A stretch of DNA of 64,000 nucleotides from Cupriavidus sp. UYMMa02A. GTDB lineage: Bacteria > Pseudomonadota > Gammaproteobacteria > Burkholderiales > Burkholderiaceae. This document shows, in pieces, positions 37,039 to 45,764 of the stretch. The stretch is taken from contig LRMT01000141.1 in NCBI GenBank assembly GCA_001725945.1, positions 1 to 64,000 of the forward strand. The letters are read 5' to 3'. Below the pieces are notes generated by a model. That model did no database searches. It was not told the origin of the DNA and saw only the letters and a list, made by a program, of their open reading frames with translations. The first letter of the stretch is position 1, and each line of letters begins with the position of its first letter. The position numbers and the translations under genes are program-made.

Positions 37039-38739
37039 TCAAATAACCGACTCTTCGGCGATCTTTCCTGCGATCGTTGCGCGCAGATGGGCGCGATCGA
37101 GCTTGCCGACACGAGTTGTCGGGAAGGCGTCGCAGGCTTCGATCCGTTCGGGCAGCTTGAACTTCGCCAGGCCGTGGGCGAGCAAGTATTCGCCCAGCTC
37201 CGCGACAGTGGGCAACTTGTAGCCGTCGCGAACGATCAGGAACGCACACGCCTTCTCGCCGTAGATCGGATCGGGCATAGCCACGACTTTGCCGTCCGCG
37301 ATCGCTGGATGGCGAGCGATCAGGTGTTCGATGTCCTCCGTTCCGAATTTCTCGCCGCCGCGGTTGATGTTGTCCTTCATGCGCCCTTCGAAACGGTACA
37401 CAATCTGGCCGTCGCTCACCGCTGCCCGCATCAGGTCGCCGCTCCGGAAGAAGCCGTCTGGGGTGAAGCTGACCGCGTTGATTTCCGGCGCCGCGTAGTA
37501 GCCGCGCAGCGTAGAGGGCCCTCTGAAACACAGTTCCCCGGCTTCGCCGATTTGCACCGCCTCGTCCGTGCCTGGGCGAAGCAGCCGCACTTCATCGTAG
37601 GGCGAACATGGCATGCCTACGCTGCCATGGCGCACCTCCATGGGCGACTCCGGTGTGCCCGTCAGCACCAACCCTTCGGTTATTCCGAACATGTTGATCG
37701 AAGGCATGCCGGTCGCTCGTTCGATCGCCTCCGCGCCCATCAAGGTCGACAGCGAACGCACGGAAGACAGATCATGCCGTGCGACGTTGGGATAGGCGGC
37801 AATCGCCGGTGCATGAGGTCCGATGGTGAATGCATGCTGCACGCGCTCTCGCTCGATTGCATCGAAGTAACGCTCCACATCCCACTGGGGCATCAACACC
37901 GTTGTTGCCCTATAGAGCACCGTGCGAACGATGGCGAACATCATGCCGGCGTTGTGCAGTATGGGCAGGGCCCAGATGCCAACGTGGCCCTCCTGCATGT
38001 CGTAGCGGGCACACCAGGAACGCACGTGACTTTGATATTCAGCATGGAAGCGCGGAATCACCTTGGGTACGCCCGTCGAGCCGCCAGATAGCTGGAAGGC
38101 CACGACGTCCTCACAGCCGAACTCACCCGATATATCCAAGGCGGCAGGTCCCGTGGTGCCTTCGCATAGACCTTCCAGCGCATGTCCCGTTGCGTGCGGG
38201 GCGCCTCCGGCTACGATGAGGTGTGGGATCTGGTGGCGCTCCGACATAGCCGCTGCGAACGACACCAGATCGAAACGTCCTCCGGCGTCAGCCTGTACGA
38301 AGTAAGCCTTGGGATTCGTCAGTTCGGCCAGCTTGCCGATTTCCAGATCCCGGTACTGGGGAATGCTGCAGACGGGGACGATGCCGGCCTTAAAGCAAGC
38401 AAACAGTGCGACGACCGTATCAATGCTGGTTCCCATCTGGAACATGGCTCGGTCATGCACTTGCAGGCCTAACGCTCTCAGACCGCAGGCTAGGCGCTCG
38501 CTTTGTACGTCGAGCTCGCCGAAGCTCATGCGGTAGCCTTCACAGACGAACGCAATCCGCTCTGGCACCTGCTTCGCTGCACTTCGCAGGGTATCTCCCA
38601 GTGTCTGGCGCTCCCAGATGCCGCCGTCGAGATAGTACGCGGCCTGCTCCGGCGGGGTGTACACGACCCCATCCAATGGGTGCCGAGGGCCAGTCTGACC
38701 TACAGGGGTGGCCCCCTCTCCTGTGCAATGCTGTCGCAT
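37039..38739 (-). CDS. Salicylate:CoA / aryl-AMP ligase (EntE-like)
   Basis: 566 residues, intact. Adenylate-forming motifs: P-loop QLSGGSTGVPKVIPRFHAEY, A5-like SINMFGITEGL, FRSGDLMRAA, and the C-terminal Lys in FPTTRVGKLDRAHLR. The N-terminal layout and the PRFHAEY loop are those of 2,3-dihydroxybenzoate or salicylate adenylating enzymes. AGGAG lies before the ATG. First gene of the operon; activates salicylate. In the Streptomyces sdg system a second protein (SdgB) transfers the acyl group to CoA; no such gene is here, so this enzyme may form the thioester itself. Confidence 0.87.
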   Translation of the reverse strand: MRQHCTGEGATPVGQTGPRHPLDGVVYTPPEQAAYYLDGGIWERQTLGDTLRSAAKQVPERIAFVCEGYRMSFGELDVQSERLACGLRALGLQVHDRAMFQMGTSIDTVVALFACFKAGIVPVCSIPQYRDLEIGKLAELTNPKAYFVQADAGGRFDLVSFAAAMSERHQIPHLIVAGGAPHATGHALEGLCEGTTGPAALDISGEFGCEDVVAFQLSGGSTGVPKVIPRFHAEYQSHVRSWCARYDMQEGHVGIWALPILHNAGMMFAIVRTVLYRATTVLMPQWDVERYFDAIERERVQHAFTIGPHAPAIAAYPNVARHDLSSVRSLSTLMGAEAIERATGMPSINMFGITEGLVLTGTPESPMEVRHGSVGMPCSPYDEVRLLRPGTDEAVQIGEAGELCFRGPSTLRGYYAAPEINAVSFTPDGFFRSGDLMRAAVSDGQIVYRFEGRMKDNINRGGEKFGTEDIEHLIARHPAIADGKVVAMPDPIYGEKACAFLIVRDGYKLPTVAELGEYLLAHGLAKFKLPERIEACDAFPTTRVGKLDRAHLRATIAGKIAEESVI

Positions 38740-38822
38740 GCCTCGTCTCCTGTCCTTTGTATAACGGGTCCGAGTATGGGAGCCGGGTCATACCTGCACA
38801 ATGCAATGGGTGTTATTGTTAG

Positions 38823-38839
38823 TATTTATGGGCCAAATA
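38823..38839. promoter_or_regulatory. Candidate LysR site in the divergent promoter
   Basis: TATTT and AAATA arms surround a 7-base spacer in the 113-base gap between the ligase and LysR starts. An interrupted dyad of this size is typical for LysR regulators. Confidence 0.4.
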
Positions 38840-38852
38840 CTTGCTACGCTTG

Positions 38853-39761
38853 ATGCCTGAGATCGACTTGAAGCTCCTGCGGCTGCTTACTCAGATTCAC
38901 GCGTTGGGCAGCGTGTCCAAGGCGGCCGATGCCGTCCATCTAAGCCAGCCTGCGGCAAGCCTGGCGCTGGGCCGCCTGCGCCGAATCCTTGGCGACCCGC
39001 TATTCGTCCGCGGTTCCAGTGGCATGGTGGCGACCGGCAGGTGCGACGAGGCCGTGGCAGCGGCGCTGGAAGCGCTGTCACTGATTGATGGCGTGGTGCA
39101 GACCCCAGCCGGCTTCGATCCCTTGACCGCGCGGCGGGACTTCGTGGTGACGTTGTCCGATATCGGCGAAGTGGTGTTCCTGCCCAGGCTAATGGCTGAG
39201 CTGTCGCGACTGGCGCCTCACTGCAACATCCGGGCGAAAGCTTTGTCCGCCCGCGAGTTGCCGGAGGTCATGCAGAGCGGGCAAGTTGAATTGGCGATCG
39301 GCTTCTTTCCCGACCTGGAACGTCCCGGCTTCTATATGCAGCGGCTTTTCGAACACCGCTTTGTCTGCCTCGTGCGCAAGGATCATCCTCGCGTGAAGAC
39401 AGAGAAAATCCCCTTGGCCGTGTTCCTGGACCTGCCGCATGCCGTTGTAGAACCTGAGGGACGCAGCCACGAACTCTTCGAGCGCCTGCTCAAGAGCAAA
39501 GGCCTCAGCCGCCGCGTTCAACTCAGCGTCCCACATTTCATGAGCGTGCCGGCGATCGTCGCTGCGACTGACATGATCGTCACGGTACCGCAAGCGGTGG
39601 CGGAATACTTCGTACGATTCGGGGAAGTGCGCATCGTGCAGCCCCCAGTGAATACGCGTCGCTATGCGCTCAAGCAGCACTGGCATGCGCGCTTCCATGC
39701 CGATCCCGGACTGAAGTGGCTACGAGGGTTGATCGCGGAGATTTACACCGAGAACGCCTGA
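38853..39761 (+). CDS. LysR regulator of the salicylyl-CoA operon (NahR/NodD type)
   Basis: 302 residues. MPEIDLKLLRLLTQIHALGS and ADAVHLSQPAASLALGRLRR give the winged helix; the substrate domain includes VTLSDIGEVVFLPRLMAEL, a stretch shared by NahR, NagR and DntR, which respond to salicylate-like compounds. The start at MPEID is chosen over the ATG 12 bases earlier by family fit. Divergent from the ligase operon; likely its activator with salicylate or a related compound as inducer. Confidence 0.88.
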   Translation: MPEIDLKLLRLLTQIHALGSVSKAADAVHLSQPAASLALGRLRRILGDPLFVRGSSGMVATGRCDEAVAAALEALSLIDGVVQTPAGFDPLTARRDFVVTLSDIGEVVFLPRLMAELSRLAPHCNIRAKALSARELPEVMQSGQVELAIGFFPDLERPGFYMQRLFEHRFVCLVRKDHPRVKTEKIPLAVFLDLPHAVVEPEGRSHELFERLLKSKGLSRRVQLSVPHFMSVPAIVAATDMIVTVPQAVAEYFVRFGEVRIVQPPVNTRRYALKQHWHARFHADPGLKWLRGLIAEIYTENA

Positions 39762-40018
39762 AGGCACCGCCGTACATGTCGGCCGGGCAACCTGCTTGAT
39801 CGGCAAGGGAAGCACGGGCCATGCCGCTAAAATGGCTTCGCTGACCATCAGCGCGATGCCAACGTTGCGCATGTCGCACGTGCACGCACTGCCGCTAAGT
39901 CTGCCGGCAACTGCGCGTAGAAGTATTCGTCCGACTCGTCCGGAAAATGGTTAGCGAGGTTCGTGCTGCGCGCGTTCCGCCGACTAATTTCCTGTGGATA
40001 TGGGTGTGGCGACCCGCA
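39762..40018. other. Short gap without a recognised gene
   Basis: It lies between the LysR stop and the convergent NTF2-like gene. No family signature and no clear terminator hairpin are seen. Confidence 0.4.
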
Positions 40019-40510
40019 TCAGCTTCCTGCCAGCGCAGCCATGGCACTGTAGGAGTCCATGTAATCACGCCAATGCACGATCTTGCGGTCTTCGATGGTG
40101 ATCACCGAAATAAAGTGGTTGTCGTAATCTATGCCTGTCCGAAGCACGGTGCCGTGAACGGCATATTCCAGTATGACGACGCGGAGAGAAGACGGCCATG
40201 AGATTGGCTCGACCTCCAATGCGCTGCGGCCATCCTCCTTATATAGAAATTCGAATACCGCATTATCGGCGATCGTATCGAAGACCTGCTCTCCTTCGAC
40301 GAGCCCAGCAACGCCTTCCTGAATCACATCGAAGAACGGATCTAGCGCTTTGAAAGTCCCATCTGGATATGTCGTTGTTCTTGGGAATGTCGCTGGCACG
40401 GAGAGCGTACTGCCCCTCCATCCGCGGGAAGGCACAACCGAGCACGCACTTCCCTGACTTCCGACGTCAGTTGGTGAAATCTGGCTGGCGCGCGGGCGCC
40501 GCCTGCGCAC
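40019..40510 (-). CDS. NTF2/SnoaL-like small protein
   Basis: The conserved part, from TYPDGTFKALDPFFDVIQEG to IDYDNHFISVITIEDRKIVH followed by WRDYMDSYSAMAA, has the W-x-D-Y ending typical of the SnoaL/NTF2 fold (limonene epoxide hydrolase and cyclase relatives). The N-terminus is uncertain: the in-frame ATG at 40510 gives low-quality sequence, and a shift near 40375 joins the frame beginning at 40421. Last gene of the nag-like minus-strand series; function unknown. Confidence 0.6.
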   Translation of the reverse strand: MRRRRPRASQISPTDVGSQGSACSVVPSRGWRGSTLSVPATFPRTTTYPDGTFKALDPFFDVIQEGVAGLVEGEQVFDTIADNAVFEFLYKEDGRSALEVEPISWPSSLRVVILEYAVHGTVLRTGIDYDNHFISVITIEDRKIVHWRDYMDSYSAMAALAGS

Positions 40511-40626
40511 GTTCAGCGATGCGATTGCGCTGAGGTGCGCGGTGAGTTCGTGGCCAACTGGTGCTTCTTGCGCTGCCCGCCAGCATGCACAGTCTGTGCC
40601 GGGCGAGGGCTCCCACGCATGGCCAG

Positions 40627-41094
40627 TCAGGCGGACGGCAGGCCTTCCTCGCGCATGCGCTTCAGCGTCGTTCGGACTGCGTCGAGATAGGCAGACTCCA
40701 TACCGGCAGCGAGCTCCTGCTCCGCCGCGCTACCCGGCTCGACGCCCTGAAGCACCAGATCAAACTTAAATCGCAGATACAGTTCCCCCTCTTGGTCTTC
40801 TTCGATGATGTTTTTGATCTGGTCCGTCGCGTTGCCCGACAGTCGCACGATCTCGACACGCTCCTCCGGGAAGGACAAAATCAATTTCTGAAGCGTCTCA
40901 CCGTGCAGCACAACTTCGCGAACTAGTCGATCGGCCTGCCGCTGCAGGACAACGCAGCTTGTAATTGCGTCCACAAAAGGAACTGCGTTCTCTGCTTTGC
41001 GCACGAGCCCAGTCCAGACCTGTTCACGGGTCAAGCGGATGGCCGCAGGTCCGTCATGGGGATTGACTTCCAGCTTTCGGGTAACACTAATCAT
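40627..41094 (-). CDS. SRPBCC-fold protein, AtaL/DUF1857-like
   Basis: 155 residues from MISVTRKLEVNPHDGPAAIR; the pattern LTREQVWTGLVRKAENAVPF is the family opening, followed by GETLQKLILSFPEERVEIVR and LYLRFKFDLVLQGVEPG. SRPBCC proteins enclose hydrophobic ligands. Members of this subgroup appear beside fungal and bacterial tailoring enzymes, but no reaction is assigned. It sits between a flavoprotein hydroxylase and the NTF2-like gene. Confidence 0.75.
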   Translation of the reverse strand: MISVTRKLEVNPHDGPAAIRLTREQVWTGLVRKAENAVPFVDAITSCVVLQRQADRLVREVVLHGETLQKLILSFPEERVEIVRLSGNATDQIKNIIEEDQEGELYLRFKFDLVLQGVEPGSAAEQELAAGMESAYLDAVRTTLKRMREEGLPSA

Positions 41095-41282
41095 TGCAAC
41101 TCCTGTATTTTCAATGAATGGTCCGGTCTCTTGCTGTATCACGACCTTCGTTGGATCTCTATGGGCGGGATCGTGCCTAACCGTTTCCCCTTATGGGACA
41201 CCTTGAGCCTGAGTACTGGCTTAGTGAGGATGTTCCGATTCATCTGCAGCTTCTCCGCTCCGTGATACATGGACGGGGCTTG

Positions 41283-42536
41283 TTACAGACCCTCTGCGTT
41301 GAGAACGTCCTTATTCAGGCCCGCCACGTTCTTGTATCGGTTTGAGATATCGGCCAGCGCGGCATTGCTAATGACGTCTTCGATCCTGGCAAATGGCTCT
41401 CCGCCTGTCAGCTCATGCACGGCTTGGAGAATGGCATCGGGCGGCGCCTTGCGATTCATCAAGACCACGTCGGCGGTTGCCTTGCCACGAATGCCGTCAT
41501 AGGCTTCCAGCGCCGAAGCGTTCAGCCCATGGAGCTTGAGTTGCTCCGCCAGGCACGGCGCGTCGAGAATCGCCTGACCCGCTCCGTTCGACCCGCGGGG
41601 GACCATCGGATGCGCGGCATCGCCCAGCAGGGTGACGCGCCCGAATGTCCATTTCGGCAGCGGATCCTGGTCGACCATCGGATACTCGAGGATTGTCTCA
41701 GTGGCCTGGATCATGCCTGCCACGTCCAGCCAGTCGAAAGTCCAATCGGAAAAGGCCGGGAAGAAATCTTCGAGGCGTCCGCGGCCGCTCCAGTCTTGCC
41801 GCGCAGGCTGAGGCGTTTCGATTTCCGCGACCCAGTTCACGAGTTGGTTCCCCTGGCCATCGACGTTATCGCGGATCGGGTAGATCACCATCTTCCCGAC
41901 GGACAGCCATCCTGCGCGCACCATGGTCGCACCGGAGAGGAACGGTTGCCAAACCACACTGCCACGCCACATATTGACGCCAGAATACCGCGGTGGTCCT
42001 TCATGCGGATAGAGCTGCTTGCGCACTACGGAATGAATGCCATCGCAAGCTACCAGCACTGCAGCACGTACGGGCTCAAGTTCCGTTCCGTCGGGGGAGG
42101 CAAACCGCAGCGTAACGCCCTCCGCGTCCTGCTCGAATCCGGTGAAACGGTGTCCTTCGACAACTGCGCCGTCCCCCAGCCTTTCGCGGACGGCGCTAAG
42201 CAGCACAGACTGCAGGTCACCGCGATGAATGGAGAACTGCGGCCAGCGATAGCCGGCGTGGCGGCCAGCCGGCTCGCTGTAGACGAACTGACCGAAGCGG
42301 TTGAAGAATGCCGACTCCTTCGTCGTGACGGCCGCGGCATCCAGAGCGCCCAGAAGCCCCAGTTTATCCAGTTCGCGTACCGCGTGCGGCAAAAGGTTAA
42401 TGCCCACACCCAGCGGCTTGATCTCCGGCGCTGCTTCATAGACGCTACAGGGGATCCCCGCTCCATGAAGACTCAAGGCCAGTGTCAGCCCACCAATGCC
42501 GGCACCGACAATGGCGACTTCGCTACTCTTATGCAT
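41283..42536 (-). CDS. FAD-dependent aromatic hydroxylase (PhzS/salicylate hydroxylase-like)
   Basis: 417 residues, intact. N-terminal FAD motif VAIVGAGIGGLTLALSLHGA; middle AVLVACDGIHSVVRKQL (the DG motif); second FAD motif VTLLGDAAHPMVPRGSNGAG. Class A flavoprotein monooxygenase, NAD(P)H dependent, closest in style to 5-methylphenazine-1-carboxylate monooxygenases, which decarboxylate or hydroxylate aromatic acids. Located downstream of the nag-like genes and the SDR, 47 bases from the latter, so probably co-expressed. Substrate unknown. Confidence 0.86.
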   Translation of the reverse strand: MHKSSEVAIVGAGIGGLTLALSLHGAGIPCSVYEAAPEIKPLGVGINLLPHAVRELDKLGLLGALDAAAVTTKESAFFNRFGQFVYSEPAGRHAGYRWPQFSIHRGDLQSVLLSAVRERLGDGAVVEGHRFTGFEQDAEGVTLRFASPDGTELEPVRAAVLVACDGIHSVVRKQLYPHEGPPRYSGVNMWRGSVVWQPFLSGATMVRAGWLSVGKMVIYPIRDNVDGQGNQLVNWVAEIETPQPARQDWSGRGRLEDFFPAFSDWTFDWLDVAGMIQATETILEYPMVDQDPLPKWTFGRVTLLGDAAHPMVPRGSNGAGQAILDAPCLAEQLKLHGLNASALEAYDGIRGKATADVVLMNRKAPPDAILQAVHELTGGEPFARIEDVISNAALADISNRYKNVAGLNKDVLNAEGL

Positions 42537-42583
42537 AGTCTTGCCCTACCTGATCTGTTGATACGTTGAGGTCCGGTTCCCGG

Positions 42584-43405
42584 CTACTTGCCGGCTGCCG
42601 GTTGCACTGCGACTTCCATGTCCAGGAGACGCGATGCAACCAGACCACCGTCGGCCATGAGATTGGCGCCGACAATCCAAGCGCTGGCCGGCGCAGTCAG
42701 GAACGCGATGACGGGCGCGATATCCTCGGGCCGCCCGACTCCACCGGCCCGGCGAATGGCGTCATCGACGCTGGCATGCCCCAGCGAGACGCGGAAGTCG
42801 TTGAGGATCGGGGTATCGGTTGGCCCCGGACTAACGCAGTTCATGCGAATTCCCGTCTGGCTGCGCAATGTCGCCGCACGATGCATGGTCCAGACAATGA
42901 GCGCCTCTTTGAAGTACGGATAGGCCAAGGCATCAGAAACCGGATTTCGCTCAATCCAATCCAGTCCCTGCTGAAACCCATTGACTCTGGCCAACTCCAG
43001 ATGCTGCGGTAGCCTTTGCGGCCAGCCCTGCCCCGCCGTTGACGCCACATTGACAATGGCGCCGTTGCGCGTGATCTTCGGCACCAGATTCTCTGTCAGG
43101 TAGCGCAGTCCAAGATAGTTGACCTTCGCCACACGATCGGCTCCCAACGTGCCCGGCACGCCCGCCACATTGCATAGCGCGTCGATGCCGGCCGGAATCT
43201 CGGCCACGGCCGTGTCAATGGACTCTGCATGCATCAGGTCTATCGGAACGAAATGCTGCACCGGAAAGTCTGGCGCCACCCGATCCAACGCAATGATCGA
43301 AGCGCCTTGCGCTGCGAGCAGCTGCGCGGTCTGCGCGCCGATGCCGGACGCGGCCCCCGTAATGATTACCGTCAGACGGCGTTTCGATGCGTCTGTCTGA
43401 TTCAT
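42584..43405 (-). CDS. SDR dehydrogenase, coniferyl-alcohol dehydrogenase-like
   Basis: 273 residues, intact: nucleotide motif TVIITGAASGIGAQTAQLLA, IDALCNVAGVPG, and an intact active site YPYFKEAL (Y-x3-K), with a C-terminal GRPEDIAPVIAFLTAPASAW. The fold subgroup is that of coniferyl-alcohol and 3-alpha-hydroxysteroid dehydrogenases, with an insert before the active site. It lies next to an aldehyde dehydrogenase, suggesting an alcohol to aldehyde to acid sequence. Confidence 0.85.
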   Translation of the reverse strand: MNQTDASKRRLTVIITGAASGIGAQTAQLLAAQGASIIALDRVAPDFPVQHFVPIDLMHAESIDTAVAEIPAGIDALCNVAGVPGTLGADRVAKVNYLGLRYLTENLVPKITRNGAIVNVASTAGQGWPQRLPQHLELARVNGFQQGLDWIERNPVSDALAYPYFKEALIVWTMHRAATLRSQTGIRMNCVSPGPTDTPILNDFRVSLGHASVDDAIRRAGGVGRPEDIAPVIAFLTAPASAWIVGANLMADGGLVASRLLDMEVAVQPAAGK

Positions 43406-43446
43406 TGGTCCCTCGCTATGGTTGATGGTTACTTCGGGGCCGAAGC

Positions 43447-44907
43447 TCAGACCTGCCGATGAATGGTCTTGGTGCGGAGGTAGCTTTCGATCCCCTCCTC
43501 GCCGCTCTCATAGCCGTAGCCACTGTCTTTGACACCGCCAAAAGGCGCCTCCGCGACCGACACTGCAATGTTGTTGATAGCCAGGACGCCGACCTCGAGT
43601 TCCGCAGACAATTTCGCCTGTGCCGCCGCGGAATTCGTGAACGCGTACGAGGCGAGGCCGAGATCGATTGCATGGCGTCGGCGATGGCTTCGTCGAGATC
43701 GTCGAACTTCTTGATCAGGGCAATCGGACCGAAAGCCTCTTCGCGCCATGCTCGTGCTTGCGACGGCACATCGCAAAGCACGGTAGGCGCGTAAAAGTAG
43801 CCGCGGTCGCCGAGCCGCTTTCCGCCGCTCACCACATGCCCGCCTGCGGCCACCGCGTCGGAGACAAGATCGTCAACCGCGGAGAGCCTCCTAGCATTGG
43901 CGAGCGGCCCCATCTCGCTGTAGGATCCAGGCCGTCACCGACCTTCAGGCCTGCGGCATGCTTTCCGAAGGCGTCGACAAACCGATCATAAACCGCAGCT
44001 TGCACAAGAACCGCGTTGGTGCCAGGCATAGCTGCCCGGCATTACGAAACTTCGCTGCGGCGCTTTGCGCAACAGCGCGGTCAATGTCCGCATCCGCCAT
44101 CACTATGACTGGTGAGTGCCCACCCAATTCGAGCGTGGTCCGCTTCAGGCTGGCAGCAGATTGCTCGGCAAGCAACTTGCCGACGGGCACCGACCCGGTT
44201 AGCGACACCTTTTGAATAACCAAGGATGACAGCATTTGCCTGGAGACCTCGGAAGGCGGGCCGAACACCAAGTTGATGACGCCCGCCGGTAGCCCGGCGT
44301 CGGCGAACATTCAACCATAGCCGCCACCGATGCAGGCGTTTCCTCGGCTGGCTTGAGCACACAGGAGCATCCGGCAGCCAAGGCACCCCCAAGCTTGCGT
44401 CCGGCAAGCACTACCGGCATGTTCCACGGCGAGAACAGCGCACACGGACCAACCGGCTCCTTCTGCACCAGGATCTGCGCCCCCCTCAATTGCGAGGCAC
44501 GATACGGCCGTAGATACGTCTCGCCTGTTCGCCAAACCACTTGATCATGTCAGCGGCGGCCGCGACTTCGTTACGCGCCTGAGCCAAGGGCTTCCCTTGC
44601 TCGATGGTAATCAGGAAGGCGATTGACTCGCGTCTTTCCAGCATGAGCGCCACGGCTCGCTCAATGAGCATGCCGCGCTCATAGGCAGGCACACTGCGCC
44701 ATGCCCGGAAGCCGACCTCCGCGGCAGCAATGGCCTGGTCGATGTCAGCCACGGATGCGTGGGAAAGCTCCCCCAGAACCTCCTCTGTCGCTGGTTGATG
44801 ACACGCGTCACTGTTTCAGCAGTGCCATCGCGCCATTCGCCGTGTATAAACAGTTGGGGCATCCGATAAATCCTCTCGCCGCTTTGCGGCGATGCCGGGA
44901 ATGTCAT
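43447..44907 (-). CDS. NAD(P)-aldehyde dehydrogenase, SSDH type (about six frameshifts)
   Basis: About 485 residues when frames are joined: MPQLFIHGEWRDGTAETVTR, SPWNMPVVLAGRKLGGALAA, KVSLTGSVPVGKLLAEQSA, the catalytic Glu in TLELGGHSPVIVMADADIDR, and the Cys region FRNAGQLCLAPTR, ending FGGVKDSGYGYESGEEGIES. Breaks lie near 44805, 44490, 44315, 44035, 43925 and 43680, each consistent with one lost base. GAGGAG before the ATG at 44907 supports that start. Oxidises an aldehyde, possibly the product of the neighbouring SDR or a salicylaldehyde-type compound. Confidence 0.82.
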
Positions 44908-44938
44908 GTTTCTCTCCTCAGTCCGATGCTGCTGCGCG

Positions 44939-45279
44939 TTACGCAGGCGCGGGAGCGCTGATTTGCTGTTCGAGGCCGACCAGAACCTGGTCATCCTCTA
45001 TGCGGACGTGTAGGTGCGCAGCCTCTCGCTCGCCGGTCCACAAGTAGCGTTCCCGCTCCGAACGTCGAACTTGGCCTGGTGGAGTGGACATTCCACTTCG
45101 TATCCTTCGACAAAGCCGTCGCACAGGCGGGCATTCCCATGCGTGCAAATATTGTCGGTAGCGTAGATTTCGCCGTCCACGCCGTACAGCGCGATCTCGC
45201 GCCCCTCCACCTGCACACCGATTACGTCGCCCTCGGGCACCGCACTGCGCGGCGCGACAACGAGCCAATGGATGGTCAT
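44939..45279 (-). CDS. nagAb: Rieske ferredoxin (NagAb-like, frameshifted)
   Basis: About 110 residues: MTIHWLVVAPRSAVPEGDVI, first ligand pair C-x-H in NICTHGNARLCDGFVEGYEV, second in ECPLHQAKFDV. A shift near 45040 moves the C-terminus to HVRIEDDQVLVGLEQQ, ending APAPA at 44939. It passes electrons from the reductase (47100-48044) to the NagGH oxygenase. The order reductase, large, small, ferredoxin is that of nagAa-G-H-Ab in Ralstonia sp. U2. Confidence 0.82.
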
Positions 45280-45289
45280 ACTGGATACC

Positions 45290-45763
45290 TCAGATTGGAT
45301 AAATGATGGAATTCGGGATCATCTCGGAGTCGAACACACAGATGCGCGAGGCAAACTTCATCCCCTTTTGCGTCCGCTGCACCAAGTCCACGTAGCGCCC
45401 CGTGTTGAACACCTCGGAGAGCTTGCTTTGCTTGGTGCGGAACACCGCGTAGTTAGCCTCCACCGAGAGCCGCTCACCGTCGTCGGCGAGCACCCGAGGG
45501 GCCCCGACCACGTGGCGCTGGTAGTACGGGTCGTGGAACAATGTCTCCCGCACGCCGAACACACGGTCCTTAAGCATGCCCTTGCTTTCCAGCGAAATGG
45601 TTGCCAGCGGAAATCCGCGGTCGAAGTTCTCGCGCGGCTGCACCTTGTAGACGCACTCGTCGAGGAAGAACTCCGGCCAGCGGTCCAACTCGCCGTTATC
45701 GAGCGCGGCTGCGTAGTCGGCATAGAGCCCAAGCAATTGGGAATAAGTCGAAGAGTCGAGCAC
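45290..45763 (-). CDS. nagH: Salicylate 5-hydroxylase small subunit-like
   Basis: 157 residues, intact: DNGELDRWPEFFLDECVYKV and VRETLFHDPYYQRHVVGAPR are typical of beta subunits of ring-hydroxylating oxygenases, which adopt the NTF2 fold and hold the hexamer together. It begins 2 bases after the large-subunit stop. Best matched by context and style to NagH. Confidence 0.86.
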   Translation of the reverse strand: MLDSSTYSQLLGLYADYAAALDNGELDRWPEFFLDECVYKVQPRENFDRGFPLATISLESKGMLKDRVFGVRETLFHDPYYQRHVVGAPRVLADDGERLSVEANYAVFRTKQSKLSEVFNTGRYVDLVQRTQKGMKFASRICVFDSEMIPNSIIYPI

Positions 45764-45764
45764 G

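Noticed and set aside
36790..38091. 433-codon open frame on the plus strand
   Set aside because: Antisense to the salicylate ligase and thioesterase genes, with no ribosome site or domain signature.
41415..42569. 384-codon open frame on the plus strand
   Set aside because: Antisense to the flavin hydroxylase gene, which has full FAD motifs and is clearly the coding strand.
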